A DNA stretch of 64,000 bases, taken from Novosphingobium sp. KCTC 2891 (GTDB lineage Bacteria > Pseudomonadota > Alphaproteobacteria > Sphingomonadales > Sphingomonadaceae). The stretch is from assembly GCF_025938155.1 (NCBI RefSeq), contig NZ_JAPCZG010000001.1, forward strand, positions 476,025-540,024, read 5' to 3'. The notes beneath the pieces were generated by a model. It ran no database searches. It was given only the letters and a program-made list of their open reading frames with translations, and was not told the origin of the DNA. Of this stretch, positions 44,089-52,430 are shown piece by piece (position 1 is the first letter of the stretch; every line of letters starts with the position of its first letter). Position numbers and translations under genes: made by a program.

Positions 44089-46785
44089 TCAGGTGCGCAG
44101 GCGTTCGATCCCCTGCGCCAGCGCGACGTAGAGCTTGCCCATGTCCGACGACAGCAGCGTCACGCCCAGCGCGTTGCCGTCGCGCGTGGACAGCAGCTGG
44201 CGCAGCATCGATTCGAAATCATGGATGAACCGGTTGACGTGCTCGCGGAACTCGGTGTCGCTTTCGTAAAGCTGCTGGACCGCCTTCGCCTCGTTGTTTT
44301 CGAGCAGTGAGACCGCGCGGCGGGTGAAGATGCCCCGGTCGCCGCGCAGGTAGGAGGCCCAGGCGGTTTCCGAAACGTCGGCCGACAGCACCTTGGCGAT
44401 GTCGATGGCGGTCGAATTGAGCGATTCGGTGATGAGTGCGGTGCGGCGGGCGAAGTCGTTGTCGACCTGCTCCTCGGCCCGCTCGCGCGCGCGGCTGACG
44501 CGGTTTTCGAGATTGCCGGCCAGTTCGTCCACCTTGGCCAGCTGATCGCGCATCTGGAGTGCGGTTTCGCGGGCAGAGGACGCCGCCGTGTCGATGGCTT
44601 CCTCCAGCCGCGCCACCAGTTCCGCCCCGCGCCCCTGCAGCACGCGCATGATCGCGGCGTTGCTTTCCTCGCCGAAGCGCTCGGCCAGTGCCTCGATCTC
44701 GCCTGCGGTGCCGTCCTTGAGCGCGCTGCCCGCGCTGGCGGCGGCTTCGGTCAGCTGGGTGATGGCGCCGGAAAGGCGGCCGTCGATGTCCTGTGACAGC
44801 GCATCGCTGTCACGCCGGGCAGCGGCAAGCACGTCACGCAGTGCACCAAGGCGGGCTTCCTGCTCGGCCGCGCGGGTGGAGAACGCTTCCTGCAATTGCG
44901 TCAGATCCTCCGCGATCCCGCCCACGTCGCCGCGTGCCGCGCTCATCCGTTCGGACAGCGTGCGCCCGGTGTCGCCCGCTTCGCGCAGCGTGTCGCGCAG
45001 GGCGAAGACGCGGTCCTCGATCTTGTGCAGGCCCGCCTCGGTGCTGCGCAGCGCCTCGGGGATCTGGGTGCGCGTATGGTCGCCGCCGGCGCGGATCAGT
45101 TCGAGCAGGCGGACGGCCGATTCGGTGAGTTCGCCGATCTGGAGGTCGGTGCCGGACAGCGCCTCGCGCATTTCCGCAAGCCGGCCGTTGAGCGTGCCCA
45201 TCGCGCGTTCCACCGTGCCGGCGGTCTCGGCGCCCTGCTCGCCCGATGCGCGCAGCGTGGCGGAGAAGGCGGCAACGCGGTCGGCAATGGCATCGCAGTG
45301 GTTGCCAAGCAGGCGAGCGTCCTCAAGCTGGCGCTCGCGCTGGGCTTCCACCGCATGGTCGAGCTGCGCGAGCTTGCTGGCGAGCGCGTCGGCGGCTTCG
45401 GCACCGGCGGCGGCAATGGCGGCGCGGCGCTCGCCAATGGCCTTGTCCAGTTCTGCAAGGCGGCGCTGCAGCGCGTCGCGCTGGTCGGCAAAGCTGCTTT
45501 CCAGGCTGGCGCGGCGGCTGGAGAGATCGGCGTCGACGCGGCCGGCCTCTTCGCCAAGCCGGCGGGCGAGCGCGCCCGCGCCGTCCTCGAACGCGGCAAG
45601 CCGCTGGCGCGCGGCGGCGAGCAGCCCATCGTGGTCGCGCCCGATTTCCTCGATTGCCTGTCGCAGCGACTGGACCTGCGCGGCGGTGCGCTCGGACCAT
45701 GCTTTCAGCGCGGCCTCTTCCTGGCTGTCGACCGTGCGCGCGAATTCTTCGCTTTCCTCGCGCAGGGCAAGGAAGCGGGCGTTGAGCGCGGCCAAGGCGG
45801 AGTCCTCGGCCTCACCGATGGCGGTGCGCTGGTCGGCCAGTTCCCGGGCCAGCGCGTCCGCGCGGCCGCGGATCGCGGCCAGCGCGGCGATTTCCTCGTG
45901 GTCGAGCCGTTCGCGGTGGCTGGCGACCTGCTGCTCCAGCGCATCGAACCGGTCCTTGGCGACCTGCCCGATCTGGCCCGAGGCCTCGCCGAAGCGGGCC
46001 AGCGCGGCATCGACGCGGTCGCGGATCTGGCCGACCTGCCGCTCGCTGGCGAGGCCGAATTCATTGAGCCGCTGGAACCCGGTGACGAGATCCTCGATCT
46101 GGACGTGCGCGGACCGGCCGGCGTTGGCGATGTTGTTGGTCACGTCCTTCGCCGCATTGGCGATCACCGGCAGCTGGCCGCGCAGCTTTTCCATGTTCTC
46201 GAGCGCGTGGCTGGCGACTTCGCCGATGCGGTCGATCTGCGCCCCATTGCCCGCGATCAAGTCCTGCAACCGGCCGGCAGAGCCGGACAGGCGGTCCACC
46301 GCGACGCGGCCGAGGGATTCGAGGTCGCGGCTCTGCGCGGCGATGAAGTCGCGCGCCAGCGACAGTTCGGTGTTGACCGAGACAAGGCGGGTTTCCAGCC
46401 GCTCGGATTCGAGCGCGAGCAGGCGCGCCGCATCGTTGAAGCGGGCCGTCTCGCGCCGGCTGCCGCGCATCACCAGCAGCAGCAGCACGCAGGCCAGCAG
46501 CACGGGCATCGTCCAGGTGGCGGCCAGCTGCGCGCCGTCGGCCGGCGTGATTCCTGCCGAAAACCGGCCCAGATTGGCCCACACGAAGAAGCCGCTCCAC
46601 GCCGCGACGGCGAGCGCGCAGACCCATGGGGCGAGCGGCTGGCGCGCGGCCGGCAGGTCTTCGTCCGGTTGCGGATCGGCATCGACCGGCGCGAACGCGA
46701 TTTCCTCCAGTTCGAGCACGGTTTCGGCAGCACTGCTTTCGCTTTGCCCGCCGTCTATCGGAATGATCCGCGATCCCCCATTCAT
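44089..46785 (-). CDS. Large coiled-coil membrane protein, TipN-like architecture
   Basis: An 898-residue protein. An acidic N-terminus is followed by two membrane spans (about residues 52-70 and 90-107), then some 650 residues of heptad-rich, Ala/Glu/Arg coiled coil, and a non-coiled C-terminal helical domain. The last segment (LYESDTEFREHVNRFIHDFE, then LLSSDMGKLYVALAQG) is regular and apparently conserved. Two N-terminal spans, near-identical length and a C-terminal domain after a long coiled coil match the layout of Caulobacter TipN, a polarity landmark. This is a resemblance of architecture, with some similarity in the C-terminal pattern from memory; orthology is unproven. It is divergent from an Hpt-like gene. 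Confidence 0.7.
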   Translation of the reverse strand: MNGGSRIIPIDGGQSESSAAETVLELEEIAFAPVDADPQPDEDLPAARQPLAPWVCALAVAAWSGFFVWANLGRFSAGITPADGAQLAATWTMPVLLACVLLLLVMRGSRRETARFNDAARLLALESERLETRLVSVNTELSLARDFIAAQSRDLESLGRVAVDRLSGSAGRLQDLIAGNGAQIDRIGEVASHALENMEKLRGQLPVIANAAKDVTNNIANAGRSAHVQIEDLVTGFQRLNEFGLASERQVGQIRDRVDAALARFGEASGQIGQVAKDRFDALEQQVASHRERLDHEEIAALAAIRGRADALARELADQRTAIGEAEDSALAALNARFLALREESEEFARTVDSQEEAALKAWSERTAAQVQSLRQAIEEIGRDHDGLLAAARQRLAAFEDGAGALARRLGEEAGRVDADLSSRRASLESSFADQRDALQRRLAELDKAIGERRAAIAAAGAEAADALASKLAQLDHAVEAQRERQLEDARLLGNHCDAIADRVAAFSATLRASGEQGAETAGTVERAMGTLNGRLAEMREALSGTDLQIGELTESAVRLLELIRAGGDHTRTQIPEALRSTEAGLHKIEDRVFALRDTLREAGDTGRTLSERMSAARGDVGGIAEDLTQLQEAFSTRAAEQEARLGALRDVLAAARRDSDALSQDIDGRLSGAITQLTEAAASAGSALKDGTAGEIEALAERFGEESNAAIMRVLQGRGAELVARLEEAIDTAASSARETALQMRDQLAKVDELAGNLENRVSRARERAEEQVDNDFARRTALITESLNSTAIDIAKVLSADVSETAWASYLRGDRGIFTRRAVSLLENNEAKAVQQLYESDTEFREHVNRFIHDFESMLRQLLSTRDGNALGVTLLSSDMGKLYVALAQGIERLRT

Positions 46786-46817
46786 TCCATCACCTTATCA
46801 CGCTTCGGGGGCATCCA

Positions 46818-46833
46818 TAAACCCCGCCTTAAC
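46818..46833. promoter_or_regulatory. CtrA-type binding site candidate (TipN-like/Hpt-like intergenic)
   Basis: TAAA-CCCCGCC-TTAAC matches the CtrA consensus TTAA-N7-TTAAC at all but one position. It is 24 bases before the Hpt-like start and 33 before the TipN-like start. TTAA half-sites are rare in this GC-rich window. Binding is unproven. Confidence 0.4.
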
Positions 46834-46856
46834 CCGGATGCCGCCACGTTCATCGC

Positions 46857-47156
46857 ATGGCCTATATCGGAGAGCAGATAGACGCGAACCTTTCCGCTGC
46901 GGCGGGGGATGACCCGGAACTGTTCCGGGCGCTGGGCCTGGCTTTTGCCGAAAGCGCGCGGCGCCAGCTCGACCTGCTCGAAAGATCCCGCTGTGATGGC
47001 AACTGGCACGTCGCCGCGTTGCGGCTGAAAAGCATTGCAGCCACGTTCCATGCGCCCGATCTGCTCGCATTGGCCGACGAAGCCGCCGATGGCGCGCCCG
47101 GTGATCCGGCGGTGCTGCGGCGCATCGCGCGCGTGCTGGCGGACTATCCGGTCTGA
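46857..47156 (+). CDS. Degenerate Hpt-domain protein (no phospho-accepting histidine)
   Basis: A 99-residue helical protein with the layout of a histidine phosphotransfer domain. The key helix of normal Hpt proteins reads AAHxLKGSA; here it is AALRLKSIAATFHAPDL (about residues 54-70), with leucine in the histidine position. It therefore cannot accept phosphate at the usual site, though it could still dock receivers or kinases. It lies 91 bases before an unknown membrane protein gene and near a histidine-kinase-like gene that also lacks its histidine. Assignment to the Hpt fold is by pattern and remains to be confirmed. Confidence 0.65.
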   Translation: MAYIGEQIDANLSAAAGDDPELFRALGLAFAESARRQLDLLERSRCDGNWHVAALRLKSIAATFHAPDLLALADEAADGAPGDPAVLRRIARVLADYPV

Positions 47157-47247
47157 AGCCCATCATCGCCAGCCTGCCCCTTTCCGCGGCACGGCTTGGC
47201 AGCGACCGCCCCGCGCCCTACGATAAGCGGACAGGAGGCCGGTCCCT

Positions 47248-48519
47248 TTGCGTGTCGCACTACTTTCATCGCTCGAAGGCGCGGCCGGCGAGCCGCAGGC
47301 TCTGCGCGGCGGGTTGCTGGTGGGGGGACGATCCGTCCTGCGGCACCAGTTGGCGCTGGCGCTGGCCTTTGGCTGCCAGCGGATCGTCACCCTCGCCGAA
47401 ACGCTGACCGGCGAACTCGTCGCCCTCCAGCAGATTGCCGAGGAACGCGGCGCGCGGTTTCATGTCGTGGCCAGCACGCGCGCGATCGTGCCGCTGGTTG
47501 CGCCAGAGGATGAATTGCTGGTGCTGTCCGACGGGCTGCTGGCGATGCCCGCTGATGCGCTGCGCCTGCTCGAGGAAGGACCGGCGATCCTGACCCTGCC
47601 GGTCGAGACCGGACTGGCCGCCGGGTTCGAGCGGATCGACATCAACCACGCCGCCGCCGGCGCGATGCGCCTGCCTGGCCGGATCGTGGCCGGGCTGGGC
47701 GAGCTTCCCTCCGAGTGGAATCCGGTCTCCGCGCTGCTGCGGCTGGCGGTGCAGGCGCGCGTCACCATGCGCGCCGTGCCGGGTGCGCTGCTGGACGAAG
47801 GCCGCTGGCGACTGCTGCGCAACGAGGCGGAAGCGCAGACGGCCGAGCCGGCATGGCTGCGGCTGCATATCGCATCGGACGACGACGGCGCGCCTTCGGG
47901 CTGGCTGGCGACGATTGCGGTGCGGTTGACCGGTTCCGCCATTCTTCACGCCGGTACGCGGCCGTGGGTGCTGATGCTGGCGGCGCTCGTCGCCGTGCTG
48001 CTGGGCCTGGGCGCGGGCTGGTTTGGCTGGATCGGGCTGGGCCTGCTGCTGGCCGGGGTGGCCACGGTAGCCGCGCGGGTCAGTGCGTTGCTGGCGCGGA
48101 TCGAGCGCAATGCGCTGTTGGCGCGGGCAGGGCGCTTTGCGCTGGATGGCGCGTTTGGCTGGATTCAGGACGCCGCCATCGTCACGCTGTGCGCGTGGCG
48201 CAGCGACATTCCCAAGGCACCGGGCATTCCCTGGGGGCTGGCATGGTTTGCGCCGCTGGTGCTGATGCTGGGGCTTCGGCTGCTGGGGTGGGTGGTACCG
48301 CCGGGACGCGTCGCGGCCTGGCTGGGCGACAGGCTGGCGGTCGGTGCGGCGCTGGCGTTCCTGAGCGCAACGGTGTCGTTCGATCTGGGCGTGCGCGTCG
48401 TGGTGGTCATGCTGATGGCGGCGGGGCTGGCGGCGGCGCGAAAGGCCCGGATCGGACATAGCCTTGATGGACCGCAAGATGGACAGGGTCCTAACCACGC
48501 ATTAACCAGCAGGGCATAA
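47248..48519 (+). CDS. Unknown protein: NTP-transferase-like N-terminus fused to membrane domain
   Basis: A 423-residue protein I do not recognise. The first 130 residues look like a nucleotidyltransferase-type Rossmann domain (LVGGRSVLRHQLALALAFGC, EDELLVLSDGLLAMPADAL). The middle and C-terminal parts contain four to six hydrophobic spans (near residues 232-275 and 325-400), reminiscent of fusions of sugar-nucleotide transferases with CDP-alcohol phosphotransferases. I do not see the DGxxAR motif of the latter. The TTG start at 47248 is backed by AGGAGG nine bases upstream. The next gene follows after nine bases, so they share a transcript. Enzymatic activity is doubtful. Confidence 0.6.
   Translation: MRVALLSSLEGAAGEPQALRGGLLVGGRSVLRHQLALALAFGCQRIVTLAETLTGELVALQQIAEERGARFHVVASTRAIVPLVAPEDELLVLSDGLLAMPADALRLLEEGPAILTLPVETGLAAGFERIDINHAAAGAMRLPGRIVAGLGELPSEWNPVSALLRLAVQARVTMRAVPGALLDEGRWRLLRNEAEAQTAEPAWLRLHIASDDDGAPSGWLATIAVRLTGSAILHAGTRPWVLMLAALVAVLLGLGAGWFGWIGLGLLLAGVATVAARVSALLARIERNALLARAGRFALDGAFGWIQDAAIVTLCAWRSDIPKAPGIPWGLAWFAPLVLMLGLRLLGWVVPPGRVAAWLGDRLAVGAALAFLSATVSFDLGVRVVVVMLMAAGLAAARKARIGHSLDGPQDGQGPNHALTSRA
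48490..48505. promoter_or_regulatory. CtrA-type binding site candidate at the end of the preceding gene
   Basis: CTAA-CCACGCA-TTAAC differs from TTAA-N7-TTAAC at one base. It sits inside the last codons of the preceding gene, 24 bases before the helical-protein start at 48529. Together with 46818-46833 it suggests cell-cycle-type control of this cluster. Confidence 0.4.
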
Positions 48520-48528
48520 GAGCATGGT

Positions 48529-49491
48529 ATGGCACAACCCGCACCTTCCGGCAGCGCGCAGAGCGCAATCGAGGCCCTGCTGAAGGAAGACCTCGCCGCC
48601 GCCGACGCGGTGATGGCCAACAATGGGCCGATTCTGCGCCATCTCCTGCGCAGCGACGACAATTCGATCTTCAGCGACGAGATCATCGCGCGGGTGCGCG
48701 GGATGTTCCAGGACATCGCCCGCCAGCTCATCATTGCGCTGGCAGAAGCCGCCGGGCACTCCGATCCCCAGGGCTGGGCGCACAATGCGGCCGATGAACT
48801 GGCCGATCTTCTGGCCGAGCAGCCCGCGTTTCTTGCGCACCTCCACACGCTTTCGCTGGAATGGCAGCTGACCGAGCGTTTGCAGGGCCGCCTTACGCTC
48901 GATCCGGTGCTGCCGCCGCTGCTCCAGGCGCGGATCGCCGCGGCCGAGCCGGACGTTGCCGCCACCGCGATGAACCTGCTCGCCGCGCAGGCCCGTTTCG
49001 GGCAGGCGCAGCGGCGGATGCAACTGCCGCTGGTCGAGCTGCCGGCGATGCTGTTCCACGATGCGCTGATGACGATGCGCGGTTTCGTGGGCGAGGATGC
49101 CGGGGCCGATGGTTATGCGCTCGTGGCCGAACGGACGCTGCGGGCACGCTTCGACGAGGAGCGCGGACGGCTGGGCCTGCTTCGCCGCGTGCTGGGCGCA
49201 ATGGGCGGCGATGCGGCGCAGGCGCTGGCCATCGAAAACGGAGGTGCCGCGCTGTTCCTGTCCGCGCTGGCCATGGGCTCGGGTCAGCCGCGCGAGGCGG
49301 CGATCATGGCGACGACCGAGACGCAGTTCGCCCGGCTTGTCCTGTCGCTCAGCGCCTGCGGGCTGAAGACCGAAGCCATCGCCGCGCAGTTCATGGCGCT
49401 CCATCCCGACATCACCCTGCCCGAAGGGCTGGCCGCGCTCCGACCCGATATTGCCGCTGCGATCCTGTCCGATCCGGGCGCCGGGGGATGA
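48529..49491 (+). CDS. Unknown alpha-helical protein encoded with a histidine-kinase-like gene
   Basis: A 320-residue soluble protein, almost wholly helical and acidic-to-neutral, without a signal peptide or membrane span. Segments such as LLKEDLAAADAVMANNGPIL, PDVAATAMNLLAAQARFGQA and LVERLPAMLF-like repeats suggest a helical-repeat scaffold; DUF2336-type proteins of alphaproteobacteria have a similar look but I cannot confirm membership. The gene overlaps the following histidine-kinase-like gene by ATGA and follows a membrane protein gene by nine bases. A signalling partner role is likely by context only. Confidence 0.6.
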   Translation: MAQPAPSGSAQSAIEALLKEDLAAADAVMANNGPILRHLLRSDDNSIFSDEIIARVRGMFQDIARQLIIALAEAAGHSDPQGWAHNAADELADLLAEQPAFLAHLHTLSLEWQLTERLQGRLTLDPVLPPLLQARIAAAEPDVAATAMNLLAAQARFGQAQRRMQLPLVELPAMLFHDALMTMRGFVGEDAGADGYALVAERTLRARFDEERGRLGLLRRVLGAMGGDAAQALAIENGGAALFLSALAMGSGQPREAAIMATTETQFARLVLSLSACGLKTEAIAAQFMALHPDITLPEGLAALRPDIAAAILSDPGAGG

Positions 49492-50852
49492 GCGGCGCGG
49501 CGCCGATCCGGGCGCGCTGTGACGCGGCAAACCGGCTGGTGCAGGCGGACGAACCGCTCGCCGGCCTGCAAGTGCGCTGCGGTGGCCAGATTCCTGGCCC
49601 GATCGCGATTCCGGCATTGCTGGCGCTGGTGCGCAAGGCGCGCCGGGCGCGCCTGCCGCTGTCGCGCACGATCGTCGCGGTGGACGATGGGCAGGCGATC
49701 TCGGCATGGACCTCCGTCTATCCGGGCGACGAGACGACTTTCCTCGAACTCAGCCAGTGGCGACACACCGGCGCGCCGATGCTCGTGGGCGACGTGCAGC
49801 CGTCCGAGGATCTTCTGCGCCAGCTTGCCGAGGGCCATCTGCTGCTCGACGCGGCGCAGCGCGTCCTGGCGGCGAACTTGCGCGCGCCCGATCTGCGCGC
49901 CCTGGGCAATGCGCTGGGGCAGGGGCTGGGACGGCCCTGGACCGATTTCATCCGGCTCGACCGGGCGGGCGAGAAGCAGCCGCTGCACTGGCGCCTGCTC
50001 GATGACGCGACGTTCAGCGTGTCCGGCTCGGCCCGGCGCTGGCGTGCGCGCTTCCTGCCGCAGGCGTCGGGCGGGTTCGATTTGCTGGTCATCCCCGAAA
50101 GCATCGAGCGCCTGCCGCATGAGCCGGCGGACCTTGTTGCCGCACCCCCGGCGCTCAACAGCGTGCTTGGGCGCGATCTGGCGCCCGCGCTGCGCCAGCC
50201 GATCGCCCGGATCATCGCCAATGCCGAGACGATCCGCACCCGGCTGGCTGGCCCGCTGGCCGACGAATACGCCAACTATGCCAGCGACATCGCCGAGGCC
50301 GGACGTCACCTGATGGGCCTGGTCGAGGATCTCGCCGACCTCGAAGCGGTCGAGGCGACCGATTTCAGCCCGGCGCCCGATCATATCGACCTGGCCGACT
50401 GCGCGCGGCGGGCTGCCGGTATCCTCTCCGTCCGTGCGCAGGAGCGCGGCATCGTCATCGCGGTGCCGGGCCCGGAGGACAGCGCGCCTGCGATCGGCGA
50501 GTTCCGCCGGGTGCTGCAAGTGCTGCTCAACCTGTTGACCAATGCGCTGCGCTACACGCCCAGCCATTCGGAAGTGCAGGTGACGGTGGGCATCGAAGGC
50601 AGGATTGCGTGGATTTCGGTCGCCGATGAAGGCGAAGGCCTGACCGATGAACAGGCCGTGCGGGTGTTCGACAAGTTCGAGCGGCTGGGGCGCACCGGCG
50701 ATGGCGGCAGCGGCCTCGGCCTCTATATCTCGCGCCGGCTGGCGCGCGCGATGGGCGGGGATCTGCAAGTGGCGGCGACGCCGGGCCACGGTGCCTGCTT
50801 CGTGCTGAGCCTGCCAGCGGACAAGGCAGATGCGGTCAGCCTGAGCGGCTGA
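49488..50852 (+). CDS. Histidine-kinase-like protein lacking the H-box histidine
   Basis: A 454-residue soluble protein. About residues 1-215 form an unassigned, possibly PAS-like sensor region. The dimerisation segment reads LGRDLAPALRQPIARIIANA where a normal kinase has SHELRTPL; proline replaces histidine and alanine replaces glutamate. The ATPase domain looks intact: N-box LLNLLTNALRYTP, G1 DEGEGL, F-box VFDKFERLG and G2 GGSGLGLYIS. It may be a pseudokinase that still binds ATP or dimerises with a true kinase. It is coupled to the helical protein gene by an ATGA overlap and lies near the degenerate Hpt gene. Confidence 0.8.
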   Translation: MSGAAPIRARCDAANRLVQADEPLAGLQVRCGGQIPGPIAIPALLALVRKARRARLPLSRTIVAVDDGQAISAWTSVYPGDETTFLELSQWRHTGAPMLVGDVQPSEDLLRQLAEGHLLLDAAQRVLAANLRAPDLRALGNALGQGLGRPWTDFIRLDRAGEKQPLHWRLLDDATFSVSGSARRWRARFLPQASGGFDLLVIPESIERLPHEPADLVAAPPALNSVLGRDLAPALRQPIARIIANAETIRTRLAGPLADEYANYASDIAEAGRHLMGLVEDLADLEAVEATDFSPAPDHIDLADCARRAAGILSVRAQERGIVIAVPGPEDSAPAIGEFRRVLQVLLNLLTNALRYTPSHSEVQVTVGIEGRIAWISVADEGEGLTDEQAVRVFDKFERLGRTGDGGSGLGLYISRRLARAMGGDLQVAATPGHGACFVLSLPADKADAVSLSG

Positions 50853-50872
50853 GCGCCGGATAACGCAAAAGC

Positions 50873-51064
50873 TTACCTGCGGCGTTTTCCGCGCAGGACG
50901 AGGACGAGCCCCAGCCCGACCAGCAAAATTCCCCAGATCGCCCATTGGCGCTGCGCCAGCATGAAGCTCGACGCCGGCCACATCACCAGTCCGGTGCCCT
51001 GGCCGATCCACAGCAGCCCCATAAGAATGGCGGCAATGCCGATGATCCTGAGTGCCATCGTCAT
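50873..51064 (-). CDS. Small two-span membrane protein
   Basis: A 63-residue protein with two hydrophobic segments (about residues 4-26 and 38-58) and a basic C-terminus (RGKRRR). A strong ribosome site, GGAGG, lies six bases before the ATG at 51064. It is downstream of gltA in the same direction by 38 bases and may be co-transcribed with it. Function is unknown; proteins of this kind are frequent and short in sphingomonad genomes. Confidence 0.75.
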   Translation of the reverse strand: MTMALRIIGIAAILMGLLWIGQGTGLVMWPASSFMLAQRQWAIWGILLVGLGLVLVLRGKRRR

Positions 51065-51102
51065 TGCCGCCTCCTTTGTGTTCAGCTTTGTGCCGGGTGC
51101 GA

Positions 51103-52389
51103 TCAGCGCTGGCTGATCGGAACGTAGTCGCGCTCGGTCGGGCCAGTGTAGAGCTGGCGCGGACGGCCGATCTTCTGGCCGGGATCGCTGATCATTTCGT
51201 TCCACTGTGCAACCCAGCCCACGGTGCGGGCCAGCGCGAAGAGCACGGTGAACATCGTGGTCGGGAAGCCGATCGCGGAAAGAATGATGCCCGAGTAGAA
51301 GTCAACGTTCGGGAACAGCTTCTTCTCGATGAAGTAGGGATCGCTCAGCGCGATCTCTTCAAGACGCAGCGCGGTCTCGAACAGCGGATCAGTGACCTTC
51401 AGCGCGTCGAACACTTCACGCACGGTCTTCTGCATCACGGTCGCGCGCGGGTCGTAGTTCTTGTAGACGCGGTGACCGAAGCCCATCAGGCGGAACGGAT
51501 CGTTCTTGTCCTTGGCGCGCTCGATGTAGTGCGGGATCTTGTCCGGCGTGCCGATTTCCTTGAGCATGTTGAGCGCGGCTTCGTTCGCGCCGCCATGCGC
51601 GGGGCCCCACAGACAGGCGATGCCCGCCGCGATGCACGCGAAGGGGTTCGCGCCCGACGAACCGGCAAGACGCACGGTCGAGGTCGAGGCGTTCTGCTCG
51701 TGGTCGGCGTGGAGGATGAAGATGCGGTCCATCGCCTTTTCGACGGCCGGGATCACCTCGTATTCTTCCGCCGGCACGCCAAAGGTCATGCGCAGGAAGT
51801 TGCCGGTGTAGGACAGCTTGTTGTCCGGGTAGAGGAACGGCTGGCCGACCGAATACTTGTAGGCCATCGCCGCGATCGTCGGCATCTTGGCGATCAGGCG
51901 GTGCGAGCTGATCGTGCGGTGCACCGGATCGGCGATGTCGGTCGAATCGTGGTAGAACGCCGAAAGCGCGCCGACCACGCCGCACATCACGGCCATCGGG
52001 TGGGCGTCACGGCGGAAGCCGCCGTAGAAGCTCGAAAGCTGTTCGTGCACCATGGTGTGGCGCGTGATCGTGCGCGAGAAGTCTGCCAGTTCCTGCTCGT
52101 TCGGCAGTTCGCCGTTGAGCATCAGGTAACTGACTTCCATGAACGAGGAATGCTCGGCCAGCTGGCCGATCGGATAACCGCGGTGCAACAGCACGCCCTC
52201 GTCACCGTCGATGTAGGTCAGCGCGGAATCGCAGCTGGCGGTCGAGGTGAAGCCGGGATCGTACGTGAACATCCCGGTCTGGCCATAGAGCTTGCGGATG
52301 TCGATCACGTCCGGGCCGATGGTGCCGCTCTGGACCGGCAGCTCGATGGTCTTGCCGTCGGCGGTCAAAGAAGCCTGGTTGTCGCTCAC
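51103..52389 (-). CDS. gltA: Citrate synthase (type II)
   Basis: A 428-residue TCA-cycle enzyme condensing acetyl-CoA with oxaloacetate. The active-site histidines are in [13 protein letters not shown] and [14 protein letters not shown], and the aspartate is in NVDFYSG. The length and the N-terminal beta-rich extension ([16 protein letters not shown]) match the hexameric, NADH-sensitive bacterial type. AAGGAGG-like sequence precedes the ATG at 52389. gltX lies 41 bases upstream in the same direction, an arrangement seen in other alphaproteobacteria. Confidence 0.97.
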   Translation of the reverse strand: MSDNQASLTADGKTIELPVQSGTIGPDVIDIRKLYGQTGMFTYDPGFTSTASCDSALTYIDGDEGVLLHRGYPIGQLAEHSSFMEVSYLMLNGELPNEQELADFSRTITRHTMVHEQLSSFYGGFRRDAHPMAVMCGVVGALSAFYHDSTDIADPVHRTISSHRLIAKMPTIAAMAYKYSVGQPFLYPDNKLSYTGNFLRMTFGVPAEEYEVIPAVEKAMDRIFILHADHEQNASTSTVRLAGSSGANPFACIAAGIACLWGPAHGGANEAALNMLKEIGTPDKIPHYIERAKDKNDPFRLMGFGHRVYKNYDPRATVMQKTVREVFDALKVTDPLFETALRLEEIALSDPYFIEKKLFPNVDFYSGIILSAIGFPTTMFTVLFALARTVGWVAQWNEMISDPGQKIGRPRQLYTGPTERDYVPISQR

Positions 52390-52430
52390 GCTAAGCCCTC
52401 CTTATATGAAGTATGCAGTTCCGGATGTGA

